Positions 41,550-50,452 of a DNA stretch of 64,000 bases are shown piece after piece. The DNA is taken from the NCBI GenBank assembly GCA_035486355.1, contig DATHNE010000034.1, positions 11,061 through 75,060 on the forward strand, read 5' to 3'. A program made the position numbers and the translations under genes. Numbering within the stretch: the stretch's first letter is position 1; each line of letters starts with the position of its first letter. The notes beneath the pieces were generated by a model. That model was not told where the DNA came from and did not search any database. It worked only from the letters and a program-made list of their open reading frames with translations. The DNA is from Palsa-883 sp035486355. Its GTDB lineage: Bacteria > Pseudomonadota > Alphaproteobacteria > Acetobacterales > Acetobacteraceae.

Positions 41550-42814
41550 CGGCGTCACCCCGGATGGACGGCGACAGCGCAATGGCACGCTTTCCGCCTC
41601 GCATCACCTGGCAGCAACTGGCCTTCACCATCGGCCCCGGGCTGGTGGTGATGCTGGCCGACACCGAGGCCGGCAGCGTCATCGCCGCCGCGCAGGGCGG
41701 GGCCGAGTGGGGCTATCGTCTGGTGCTGCCGCAGTTCCTGCTGATCCCGGCTCTGTTCATGGCGCAGGAGCTGGCGGCACGGCTGGGTTTGGCGACACGG
41801 CAAGGGCTGGCGGAACTGGTGCTGCGGCGGTCGGGGAGATGGCCGGCAGGCCTACTGCTCGCGACCCTAACCGTGAGTTGCATTGGCGCACTGGTGACCG
41901 AACTCAGCGGCATCGCCGGCGTCGGGGAGCTGTTCGGCATCCCGGCCTGGCAGTCCGTGGCACTGGCAACGGCGGGCCTGCTGCTCGTGGTCTGGACTGG
42001 CAGCTATCGGTCGATCGAACGCATCGCGATTGTGGTCGGCCTGTGCGAGCTGAGCTTCATTGTGCTGGCATGGCTGGCGCGGCCGGATGTCGCGGAGCTA
42101 GTGGCGCAGGCGGTGCAGGTGCCGTGGCACGCGCGTGGCTATCTCTATCTACTCGCGGCCAATCTGGGGACCTGTGTGATTCCCTGGGCAATTTTCTATC
42201 AGCAATCAGCGAGCGTCGATAAACGACTGACCCGCGCACACCTGGCGGCGGCACGGATTGAAACCCTGGCCGGCGCGGTGCTGTGCCAGGTCGTGACCGC
42301 CGCCGTGGTGATCGCCGCGGCGGCCGCGTTTGCGGGTGGTCTGGCCGGCCATGTACTCGACCGTGTGGGCGACATCGCGGACGCGTTCAGCCTCGCGGCC
42401 GGACCCGTCGCGGGGCATCTGGTGTTCGCACTGGGGCTGACGGGCGGGGCGTTGGTCGCCGCCATTGTGGTCTGTCTGACAGTGGCCTGGGCGTTCGGTG
42501 AGGTGCTGGGCCTGCGCCATTCGCTCAGCGAGAGTCCGATACGGGCACCTTGGTTCTACGGCGTGTTCACTGTTGTCCTGCTGGCCGGTGCGGCATTGGT
42601 CGGGTCCGGAATGAGCCTGGTGCGCCTCGCCGTCGGCGCCGGTGTGTTGAACGCGCTGCTGCTGCCGATCGTGCTGGTGTTCCTATATCGCGCGGCGCGG
42701 CGTGAGCTGCCAACGGAGTTGCGGCCCCAGGGGGGGTACGGTGCCGCGGTGGCGATCGTGTTCGGGCTAACCGGCGCGCTGGGCCTGTATGCCGCGTTGA
42801 TGGGCCTGCAGTGA
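41546..42814 (+). CDS. Nramp-related divalent metal transporter (non-canonical motif)
   Basis: A 422-residue inner-membrane protein with about 11 spans following the Nramp order. It begins ITWQQLAFTIGPGLVVMLAD. The canonical TM1 metal motif D-P-G-N is D-T-E-A-G-S here, and the TM6 region reads CVIPWAIFYQQSA instead of A-x-x-M-P-H, as in a recognised atypical Nramp subgroup. It probably moves Mn2+, Mg2+ or another divalent metal with protons. The ATG at 41546 overlaps the stop of the hflC remnant; an internal ATG at 41564 is possible. Its own stop overlaps the TerC-like start (GTGA). Confidence 0.82.
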   Translation: MTASPRMDGDSAMARFPPRITWQQLAFTIGPGLVVMLADTEAGSVIAAAQGGAEWGYRLVLPQFLLIPALFMAQELAARLGLATRQGLAELVLRRSGRWPAGLLLATLTVSCIGALVTELSGIAGVGELFGIPAWQSVALATAGLLLVVWTGSYRSIERIAIVVGLCELSFIVLAWLARPDVAELVAQAVQVPWHARGYLYLLAANLGTCVIPWAIFYQQSASVDKRLTRAHLAAARIETLAGAVLCQVVTAAVVIAAAAAFAGGLAGHVLDRVGDIADAFSLAAGPVAGHLVFALGLTGGALVAAIVVCLTVAWAFGEVLGLRHSLSESPIRAPWFYGVFTVVLLAGAALVGSGMSLVRLAVGAGVLNALLLPIVLVFLYRAARRELPTELRPQGGYGAAVAIVFGLTGALGLYAALMGLQ

Positions 42815-43464
42815 GTCTCCTCGGCCTGCCCAATCGTCTTGGCAAACCGCTGGCGATCGCGCCGATCGACCTGCTGCTGGCAGGTGACAACGCGTTGGTG
42901 CTCGCACTTGTCTGCCGCACGCTGCCGCCACGCCGGCTGCGCGTCGTGCTGCTGCTGGGCACGCTGGGCGCCGTTGTCTTGCGTGTTGTGCTGGTGGCCG
43001 GCAGTGTGTTGGCAGGGCCCGGGCTGCAGCTGGTTGGCGGCACGCTGTTCACGCTGCTGGCGATCAATCTCGCTGGCCGCGACGCTCGCACGTTGCCGAA
43101 CGTGCCACCGCTCGAGGGCCGCAGTGAACTGCTGGCTGCGACCGTCTTGGTGATGTTCATTGACCTGATGATAAGCCCCGACCATGGCGTCGCACTGGCC
43201 GCGGTAGCGGGCGGCAGTTCCGGCTACCTCGTGCCGAGTCTGACGCTGACTGTCGCAATCCCAAGCCACCTCGCGTCGATCCGCCCATCGTGCGGCCCAT
43301 CGTCCCGGCACCGGCGTTCGCCGCTCCCATCGAGCGGGAATACGGGGCCCAAGGCCGGTCGAATTGGCGCGTTTCATCGGGCTGTTTGCGGTTCGCGGCC
43401 TGCTTCTCGGATGTCGCTTCTCGGATTGGCCTTGCTGTTCAGCGGAGGCATGCTGAGCCACTGA
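42811..43464 (+). pseudogene. TerC/YjbE-type membrane protein with scrambled C-terminal third
   Basis: The first 150 residues match YjbE-type TerC proteins: IDLLLAGDNALVLALVCRTL (the conserved acidic site), LRVVLLLGTLGAVVLRVVL, GPGLQLVGGTLFTLLAINLA. The second membrane acidic motif (LDN in the family) reads SPDHG. After LTLTVAIPSHL (about 43275) the frame turns into Ser/Arg/Pro-rich non-membrane sequence, so the last two helices are out of frame or lost. TerC proteins export Mn2+ or protect against metal stress. The coupled Nramp-like gene upstream (GTG start overlapping its stop) supports a joint metal role. Probably non-functional now. Confidence 0.65.
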
Positions 43465-43504
43465 TCGGGTCACGGGTGCCCCTTGCGCATCACCCGCGCG
43501 TCGA

Positions 43505-43570
43505 GGCCGGGCCTGTCCCGGCAATCTATCGCGGCAATGTGCGGGCGTCGATGGCCGGGACAGGCCCGCC
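43505..43570. repeat. Palindromic intergenic repeat, family B copy 2
   Basis: GGGCCTGTCCCGGC (43509-43522) and its exact reverse complement GCCGGGACAGGCCC (43554-43567) flank a 31-base centre. It can form a stable 14-bp stem and resembles the repeat at 23790-23888. It lies in the spacer between the TerC-like gene and the GntR gene. Confidence 0.65.
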
Positions 43571-43647
43571 GATGACCGTTTCAGACGGCGTAGGACAGAC
43601 ACCAACATCGGTCTGCCTCTTGCTCAAGCACCGCGATCCGATTAGGG

Positions 43648-43675
43648 ATACCACTCCGGGATCCCATACTGGTAT
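43648..43675. promoter_or_regulatory. Candidate GntR operator upstream of the regulator gene
   Basis: ATACCA (43648-43653) and TGGTAT (43670-43675) form an inverted repeat 5 to 32 bases before the GntR start, with ATACTGGTAT as an inner near-palindrome. FCD-type GntR regulators often bind TGGTATACCA-like sites and control their own operon. Confidence 0.4.
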
Positions 43676-43679
43676 TGTC

Positions 43680-44354
43680 ATGTCGCAGATGCTGCAGATC
43701 CACGATCAGTTACGCGAAATGATCCTCGCGCTCGACCTCGGCCCCGGCGAGCGCCTGACCGAGCGTTGGCTGGAAGCCCGCTTCCAAGGCTCCCGCACCC
43801 CGGTCCGCGCCGCCCTGCTGCGGCTGGAAGCCGAAGACCTCATTCGCCGCGACGGCCGCAACTGGATAGTCGCCCCGATCGACCTCGGCGAAATCGCCGC
43901 CCTGGCCGAATTCCGGGAGCCGCTGGACACCACCGCCGTCCGACTGGCCTGCGAACGCGCGACCGACAGTGACCTCGAAACCGTCGTCGCCCTACTGGAT
44001 TCTTGCCGCCCCGACGTGCCGCGCGAGGCCTGGCACCAGGTTGGCACCGACTTCCATGTCGAGTTGGCACGCCTGTCCGGTAACGACTTCCTGCTGAAGG
44101 CGATCCGCGGCGTGATGACGCGCCTGGCCCGCGCCCGCTGGCTGGAGGTCCTCACCGAAGCCTCACGCGTGCAAGCCTTTGCCGAACATCGTCGCATCCT
44201 CGACCTGATCCGCCGCCGCCAGCCGGACGCGGCGGCACAGGAAGCCGCGACGCATGTGCGCGCCACCCGCGATCGGCTGCTGCACTCCCTCAGCGAGGAC
44301 CGCCGTGGCCTGCGCGCCCGCGGCTTCGCCATCACCGGGCACGTCGCCGCATGA
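43680..44354 (+). CDS. GntR-family (FadR/FCD) transcriptional regulator
   Basis: A 224-residue regulator. The N-terminal winged helix (LREMILALDLGPGERLTERW; GSRTPVRAALLRLEAEDLIR) is followed by an FCD ligand domain (about 90-215; FREPLDTTAVRLACERAT, DFHVELARLSGN, EHRRILDLIRRRQPDAA) with metal-binding His residues. The ATG at 43680 fits the domain start; the frame is open well upstream but through a palindromic repeat. It overlaps the next gene by 4 bp and should control that transporter in response to a carboxylate ligand. Confidence 0.92.
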   Translation: MSQMLQIHDQLREMILALDLGPGERLTERWLEARFQGSRTPVRAALLRLEAEDLIRRDGRNWIVAPIDLGEIAALAEFREPLDTTAVRLACERATDSDLETVVALLDSCRPDVPREAWHQVGTDFHVELARLSGNDFLLKAIRGVMTRLARARWLEVLTEASRVQAFAEHRRILDLIRRRQPDAAAQEAATHVRATRDRLLHSLSEDRRGLRARGFAITGHVAA

Positions 44355-45586
44355 GCGCCAAAGCCGACGCCGTCGCCGCGCCCGCTACCATCGACCTGGA
44401 CCTGGCTTCCGCGCACTGGCAGCGCAATCTGAGCGTCTGCGTCGGCGGCTGTTTCACCACCATCGTCGCGATGACGTTGCTGCTGCCGTTCCTGCCACTG
44501 TTCGTCGAGCAGCTCGGCGTGCATGATCACGCTGCGATCGCGGAATGGTCGGGTGCCGCCTATGGCGCGACGTTCTTCACCGCCGCGCTGTGCGCCCCGC
44601 TATGGGGCCGCATGGCGGACCTTTATGGCCGCAAGCTGATGCTGATCCGCGCCAGCCTGGGTATGGCGGTGGCGATGGCGCTGATCGGCCTGTCGCAGAA
44701 TGTCTGGCAGCTCGTCGCGCTGCGCCTGTTGGCGGGTTTCTTAGGTGGTTACGCTTCCGGTTCCACTGTCCTGGTGGCAACCCAGACGCCGAAGGCGCGC
44801 TCCGGTTGGGCGCTGGGCATGCTGTCCTCCGGTATCATGGCGGGCAACCTGGCCGGCCCGCTGATCGGCGGCTTCCTGCCACCGTTGATTGGCATCCGTG
44901 CGACCTTCTTCGCCGCCGGTGCGGTGATCTTCGTGACGTTCCTGGCAACCACCTTCCTGATCAAGGAGGAGCGGCGTGCACCCAGCCCACACAAAGGCCG
45001 CCCGCGTGGTGGCCTGGGCGCCGTGCCGGACAAAGGCCCGTTGCTCGCTATGCTGGTCACCGGCTGCCTGCTGATGCTGGCCAACATGTCGATCGAACCA
45101 ATCATCACCGTCTACGTGCAGACGCTGGTGCACAACGCCAGTCAGGTGACGATGGTCGCCGGCCTGGTGATGGCGGCAGCTGCGCTGGGCAGCATCCTGT
45201 CGGCCTCACGGCTGGGCAAGCTGGCGGACAAGATCGGCCATTGGAACGTGATCACTGGCTGCCTGGCGGTGTCCGCGTTAGTGTTGATCCCGCAGGCGTT
45301 CGTCACCGCCGGCTGGCAACTGATCTTCCTGCGCTTCCTGATGGGCCTGTCGCTCGGCGGGCTACTGCCCTGCATCGCCGCCGTGATCCGCCATAGTGTA
45401 CCCGACAGTGTGGCCGGCAACATGCTGGGCTACTCGACATCATCGCAATACGCCGGGCAGGTCGCCGGACCGTTGGCTGGCGGCTTCCTGGGCGGTCATT
45501 TCGGCATGCGCGCGGTGTTTCTGGGCACATCAGTGCTGATGGCGGGAGGCGCGGTCTACAACTGGGTCAGCAAACCGCACGGGTGA
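44351..45586 (+). CDS. MFS multidrug-type transporter (12 TM)
   Basis: A 411-residue inner-membrane protein with 12 hydrophobic segments. GRMADLYGRKLMLIRASLGM is the MFS loop 2-3 signature, and GWALGMLSSGIMAGNLAGPL is a drug-antiporter-like motif C. Coupled to the GntR gene by a 4-bp overlap, so it is probably the regulator's main target. The cargo is unknown; the MdtG-like pattern suggests efflux. Confidence 0.9.
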   Translation: MSAKADAVAAPATIDLDLASAHWQRNLSVCVGGCFTTIVAMTLLLPFLPLFVEQLGVHDHAAIAEWSGAAYGATFFTAALCAPLWGRMADLYGRKLMLIRASLGMAVAMALIGLSQNVWQLVALRLLAGFLGGYASGSTVLVATQTPKARSGWALGMLSSGIMAGNLAGPLIGGFLPPLIGIRATFFAAGAVIFVTFLATTFLIKEERRAPSPHKGRPRGGLGAVPDKGPLLAMLVTGCLLMLANMSIEPIITVYVQTLVHNASQVTMVAGLVMAAAALGSILSASRLGKLADKIGHWNVITGCLAVSALVLIPQAFVTAGWQLIFLRFLMGLSLGGLLPCIAAVIRHSVPDSVAGNMLGYSTSSQYAGQVAGPLAGGFLGGHFGMRAVFLGTSVLMAGGAVYNWVSKPHG

Positions 45587-45670
45587 TCGCGCTGGTCGAT
45601 TGGAGCCACACGACACGCCGACCGACATGCGGCGTCACCGCGCTCATGCCGCGCTGATCGCCTGGCCGAG

Positions 45671-45970
45671 ATGATGGGACCAGGATCGATTGCCGCGGCC
45701 ACCGCATTGGACGCCAACCGCAGCGGAGGTATGCGCGAAGACGTTGTGGCCGCTCTGGCGTCACTGCGGGTTGCCACGCTGGTCTCGCTGGCGATCTACG
45801 CCGCCTATTCGCGCGCCGCGGCGTTTTCGCAATGGGCTGGCGCGGCAGAGACGCGCGTCATCACGCGCCTGTCGGCGTTTCTGCCGATGGCGGTTAGTGT
45901 GCTGACCGGGCTTGCGGATTTCTTGCCCGGCCTGACTGCCCATGGCATCCATCTGCAAGTTCAGCCCTGA
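45671..45970 (+). pseudogene. C-terminal fragment of a MarC-family membrane protein
   Basis: The 99-residue frame begins at MMGPGSIAAATALDANR, matching the internal (L/T)xGPGTIAxAxxLGA motif of MarC proteins. It ends with RVITRLSAFLPMAVSVLTGLAD, the family's last helix (E-V-x-x-R-L-S-A-F). The first three membrane helices (about 110 residues) are absent; the 85 bases before it do not encode them. MarC proteins are six-span membrane proteins of unclear role. It lies directly after the MFS gene and overlaps the end of the convergent gene by 10 bp. Confidence 0.7.
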
Positions 45971-46689
45971 GGCTTCGCCAGATTGCGCGACGCCACGCCA
46001 TCAGGGCCCCGCTGACGTGCCGCGTGGTCTTGCGCCAACTGTGAGATCAGCATCACGATGATCCGATACGGCGCGCTGGTCGGATCCGCCAGCTCGGCAA
46101 GCGTATGACGTTCACTGAGGCGCGCCACGCGGACAAGCGCGCGGATTCTCTGTCGGCGTGTCTGCTTGAGCTCCGATGAGCGGCGGGTAAACAGCAGCCG
46201 GTACGCTTCCCCATCGCCGAACAGGACATTGAGCTCCAACGCCGTCGTGTAGATCGGGAACGGTACCAGGATCCAAATCTGCACGAAGAGAAACCGGTGC
46301 CAGGCGAAATGGGTCGCCAGGGTCGAGGCAAATCCACCCGACACTGGTTGCACGACGGTGAAGCGGATGGTGATCTCGATAAGCCGAACGACAAACACCA
46401 CCGCCCGATAGATGGTTGTCTTGAACAGGATCGGCTGGGTCAGAGGCGCGTTATCGGAACCGCGCAAAAACGTCAGCCTGTCCGTGATCAGCACGGCCTT
46501 GCCAACGATCAATGCTCCGGCCGTGGCGGCGAGGAGGCCCACGGACCGGATCAAGTACTCCGATAGAATCAGGTGCTGCGTGAACACAATAAGATTGAAG
46601 CCCGTGGCGAAAAACAAGGTCGCGGGCAAAGCGTGACGAACCTCACGCGATGAAACGTGTGGGGCGCCGCCACCGTCGGCTTGGTGCAC
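45961..46689 (-). CDS. Uncharacterised multi-span membrane protein
   Basis: A 242-residue protein with about four hydrophobic stretches: residues 20-40 (LPATLFFATGFNLIVF), 45-65 (LLAATAGALIVGKAVL), 90-115 (AVVFVVRLIEITIRF) and 130-155 (HRFLFVQIWILVPFPIY). A soluble basic C-terminal part follows (FTRRSSELKQTRRQRIRALV). The phrase LIVGKAVLITDRL and the C-terminal block look conserved rather than random, and I associate them with unannotated alphaproteobacterial membrane proteins. Function unknown. It is flanked on both sides by gene remnants. Confidence 0.6.
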   Translation of the reverse strand: MHQADGGGAPHVSSREVRHALPATLFFATGFNLIVFTQHLILSEYLIRSVGLLAATAGALIVGKAVLITDRLTFLRGSDNAPLTQPILFKTTIYRAVVFVVRLIEITIRFTVVQPVSGGFASTLATHFAWHRFLFVQIWILVPFPIYTTALELNVLFGDGEAYRLLFTRRSSELKQTRRQRIRALVRVARLSERHTLAELADPTSAPYRIIVMLISQLAQDHAARQRGPDGVASRNLAKPQG

Positions 46690-46745
46690 TATCGTCAGGT
46701 CCGGTCATATCGGCCACTTGGCGCACCGACCTAACAGCCGCGCAG

Positions 46746-47309
46746 TCACGGACCAGGATTGATGCGTGTGATCTTCGATCCCTCCAGTCCGAGTCCCGCC
46801 ATCACACCATACTGGGCAAATGGCATCGTATAGACATCCTGTGACAACGTCGTCGAGGTCATGCTCGCCGCCGTCCCTTTGTCGAGCACGACCACGCTTG
46901 GCCCCGAACCGATCGCCCACCCGTCACTGTTGGACAGATACCTCAATGCGGACTCGGTCATGAAGAACAATGCGTAGCCAAAACTCTGCACCCCGGCCTG
47001 CAAGCCGAGTGACGCCGCCGCGATGTTGTAGTAGCCAACCGTTTGGCTCCCGACCCGCAAACACCCATCGCCGCTTTGCCCGCCAATCAGCAGGCCAGCC
47101 TTGATGATTGTGGGAAACACCAGGATCGCCTTGGCAGGCCGGGCGAGATCGCGCGCCTTCGGTTACGCCGCATACAGCGTCGATAGCGCCTTATTCGCGC
47201 CGCGATCAATCTCTCGGGCCGAGGCAGCGTGGGCTGCTTGCATATCGATGAATGAAGCCACCAGCAGCATCGGCAGCGTAACAACGAGCGATCGTTTGGT
47301 GTGCACCAC
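46746..47309 (-). pseudogene. SYLF (Ysc84)-domain secreted protein gene interrupted by TAA
   Basis: A GTG at 47309 with GGGAGAG upstream begins a frame with a signal-like N-terminus (KRSLVVTLPMLLVASF), then ASAREIDRGANKALSTLYAA, the usual SYLF start. TAA at 47163-47165 interrupts it. The same frame continues PKARDLARPAKAILVFPTII and AGLLIGG through YYNIAAASLGLQAGVQSFGY to GLGLEGSKITRI and ends at 46746, a complete SYLF domain. SYLF proteins bind lipids and are exported envelope proteins. Without the stop the product would be 187 residues; from the internal GTG at 47120 only 124 residues without signal peptide could be made. Confidence 0.82.
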
Positions 47310-47749
47310 TGTTGCTCTCCCTTTGATATCGACCGGTTGCATTCATCTGGCCGTGCAAGGTGGTCCAAGAGAAAAATCGGCCAACTCGATTTGTGCGATA
47401 CCGCGGACGGGCCATCACGGTGCCATCATATATCGGATGCGTTACCATGAATATCGCTCCTGGGTCTGCGACGTTGATGTGCATCTATTGAGAAATGTCC
47501 GCCTGCGGGATTGCTGAGGACTGGCCTGCCGTGGGCCGGCACGAACAGTCCCCGGCTCCGTTGGCAGCTAGCCGACTATCGTTGGTGCAACAGCCCAGAC
47601 AATCGGCGTCCTGACCCGATGCAGTCGACCCGACCGCCGACACCGCGGCGCGGGCACGCTTCGCACGACGTCAATGGCGGGTCCGCGCGAGAAACCCGCA
47701 CCAGCTCCGCAATTGGACCGGCGCGCGCCCCTATGCTACGGCCCGCCCC
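47310..47749. other. Spacer of about 440 bp before aroQ
   Basis: No gene, repeat or RNA is recognised. The left part must contain the promoter of the broken SYLF gene and is noticeably less GC-rich than the surroundings. The right part should hold the promoter of aroQ-accBC. The short open frames crossing it have no family features. Confidence 0.5.
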
Positions 47750-48211
47750 ATGTCCCAGTCCGCCACCGCGCCGCTCGTTGTGGTGCTGAACGGCCCGAAC
47801 CTGAACATGCTCGGGCTGCGCCAGCCGCACATCTACGGCTCCGACACGCTCGACGACGTCGAACAGGTCTGCGCCGAGGCCGCCGAGGCGCTTGGCCTCG
47901 CCATCGACTGCCGCCAATCCAACCACGAAGGCGAGCTCGTCACCTGGATCCAGGAATGCCGCGGCCGCGCCGCCGGCATCGTGATCAACCCCGGCGCCTA
48001 CAGCCACACCTCCATCGCCATCCTCGACGCCCTGCTGGCCGTCGAACTACCAGTGATGGAGGTGCACATCTCCAACATCCACCGCCGCGACGAATTCCGC
48101 CATCACTCCTATGTCTCGAAGGCGGCAAGCGGGGTGATCTGCGGCTGCGGCATCCAGGGTTATGCCCTGGCGCTGACCGCGCTGGCTGACATCCTGCAGC
48201 ACCGCGCGTGA
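47750..48211 (+). CDS. aroQ: Type II 3-dehydroquinate dehydratase
   Basis: A 153-residue enzyme of the shikimate pathway (3-dehydroquinate to 3-dehydroshikimate). Opening VVLNGPNLNMLGLRQPHIYG carries the active-site Tyr loop; NHEGELVTWIQ, VINPGAYSHTSIAI and EVHISNIHRRDEFRHHSYVS hold the catalytic His and substrate contacts. It is the first gene of the aroQ-accB-accC unit typical of alphaproteobacteria, with a 10-bp gap to accB. Confidence 0.97.
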   Translation: MSQSATAPLVVVLNGPNLNMLGLRQPHIYGSDTLDDVEQVCAEAAEALGLAIDCRQSNHEGELVTWIQECRGRAAGIVINPGAYSHTSIAILDALLAVELPVMEVHISNIHRRDEFRHHSYVSKAASGVICGCGIQGYALALTALADILQHRA

Positions 48212-48221
48212 GGGGTCCCGC

Positions 48222-48674
48222 ATGAGCCGCATTCCTTTTGATCCGGACGCGATTCGCGCGCTGGCTGCCCTGCTGACCGAAACCGGCCTGACCGAGATCG
48301 AGCTGGCCGAGCGCGACAGCCGCATCCGCGTGGTGCGCGGCGCGCCAGCCGGGGCCACAGTGTCCGCGCCGGCGCCCGTCGCCTTGGTGACCACACCGGC
48401 CACCGCCGTGCCGGCACCCGCCGTCGATGCCGCACAACATCCGGGCGCCGTCAACAGCCCAATGGTCGGTGTCGCCTACCTGTCGCCCGAGCCTGGTGCA
48501 CCACCCTTCGTCGCGCTCGGCCAGTCTGTCGCCGCGGGCCAGACGCTGCTGTTGATCGAGGCGATGAAGACCTTCAACCAGATCAAGGCGCCCAAAGCCG
48601 GCGCAGTGGCGCGCATCCTGATCAGCTCTGGCTCGCCGGTGGAGTACGGCGAGGCATTGATGATCCTGGAATGA
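48222..48674 (+). CDS. accB: Acetyl-CoA carboxylase biotin carboxyl carrier protein
   Basis: A 150-residue protein. The N-terminal domain (DPDAIRALAALLTETGLTEI) is followed by a flexible Pro/Ala linker (about 40-75) and the biotinyl domain with LLIEAMKTFNQI, where Lys116 of the E-A-M-K motif carries biotin. It shuttles CO2 between AccC and the carboxyltransferase in the first step of fatty-acid synthesis. accC begins 4 bases after its stop. Confidence 0.97.
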   Translation: MSRIPFDPDAIRALAALLTETGLTEIELAERDSRIRVVRGAPAGATVSAPAPVALVTTPATAVPAPAVDAAQHPGAVNSPMVGVAYLSPEPGAPPFVALGQSVAAGQTLLLIEAMKTFNQIKAPKAGAVARILISSGSPVEYGEALMILE

Positions 48675-48678
48675 TGCC

Positions 48679-50019
<1,341 letters not shown>

Positions 50020-50064
50020 CACGGCGGCCATTTCTCCCGCCGCGCCGCGCCATGACAGCTCCCC

Positions 50065-50373
50065 TCAGGGCGACTGCGTCTCCTGTTCCAGCAGCATCAG
50101 CGCCCGGCGCAGCCGCAAAATCCCCGGACGCGTATGCCCCTCGTCACATAGCCGCTGCCCCTCACTCGACAGTGAACTCACGGTCACCGGCGGTGGTTGT
50201 GATACCGATTCAATCAGCTCGCTGATCCGATCGATCAACCGGTGGCAGTATTCCGGCGTGTCCGTGGTCACTACCACCGGCGGGCCATCGCCCGCCGCCG
50301 AGAGGGCGAACGGAACCGAGGCCAGCAACATGCCCAGGGTGGCACAGCGCGCCAGGGTTCGTTCAACAAGCAT
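50065..50373 (-). CDS. Small exported protein, conserved but uncharacterised
   Basis: A 102-residue protein with a signal peptide (ATLGMLLASVPFALSAAGDG). The mature part has two cysteines (DTPEYCHRLIDRI and EGQRLCDEGHTRPGILRLRR) and ends in a basic-hydrophobic helix (RRALMLLEQE). I recognise this C-(x)-C pattern as recurring in Rhodospirillales hypothetical proteins, but no function is known. Probably periplasmic, with a possible disulfide. Convergent with accC and just downstream of the histidine kinase gene. Confidence 0.65.
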   Translation of the reverse strand: MLVERTLARCATLGMLLASVPFALSAAGDGPPVVVTTDTPEYCHRLIDRISELIESVSQPPPVTVSSLSSEGQRLCDEGHTRPGILRLRRALMLLEQETQSP

Positions 50374-50452
50374 GTTGGAGAGTGTGCCAACAGCGCGCTC
50401 TCGCCGCCGTGGGGGTTACATGACAAGCGTGTTAGGGACCTGCGACGGAACC

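Noticed and set aside
26305..47165. Stop-codon recoding or suppression to explain interrupted genes
   Set aside because: The interruptions involve TAG, TAA and plain frameshifts, no SECIS- or pyrrolysine-like context is seen, and normal genes end with all three stops. Mutation or sequence error is simpler.
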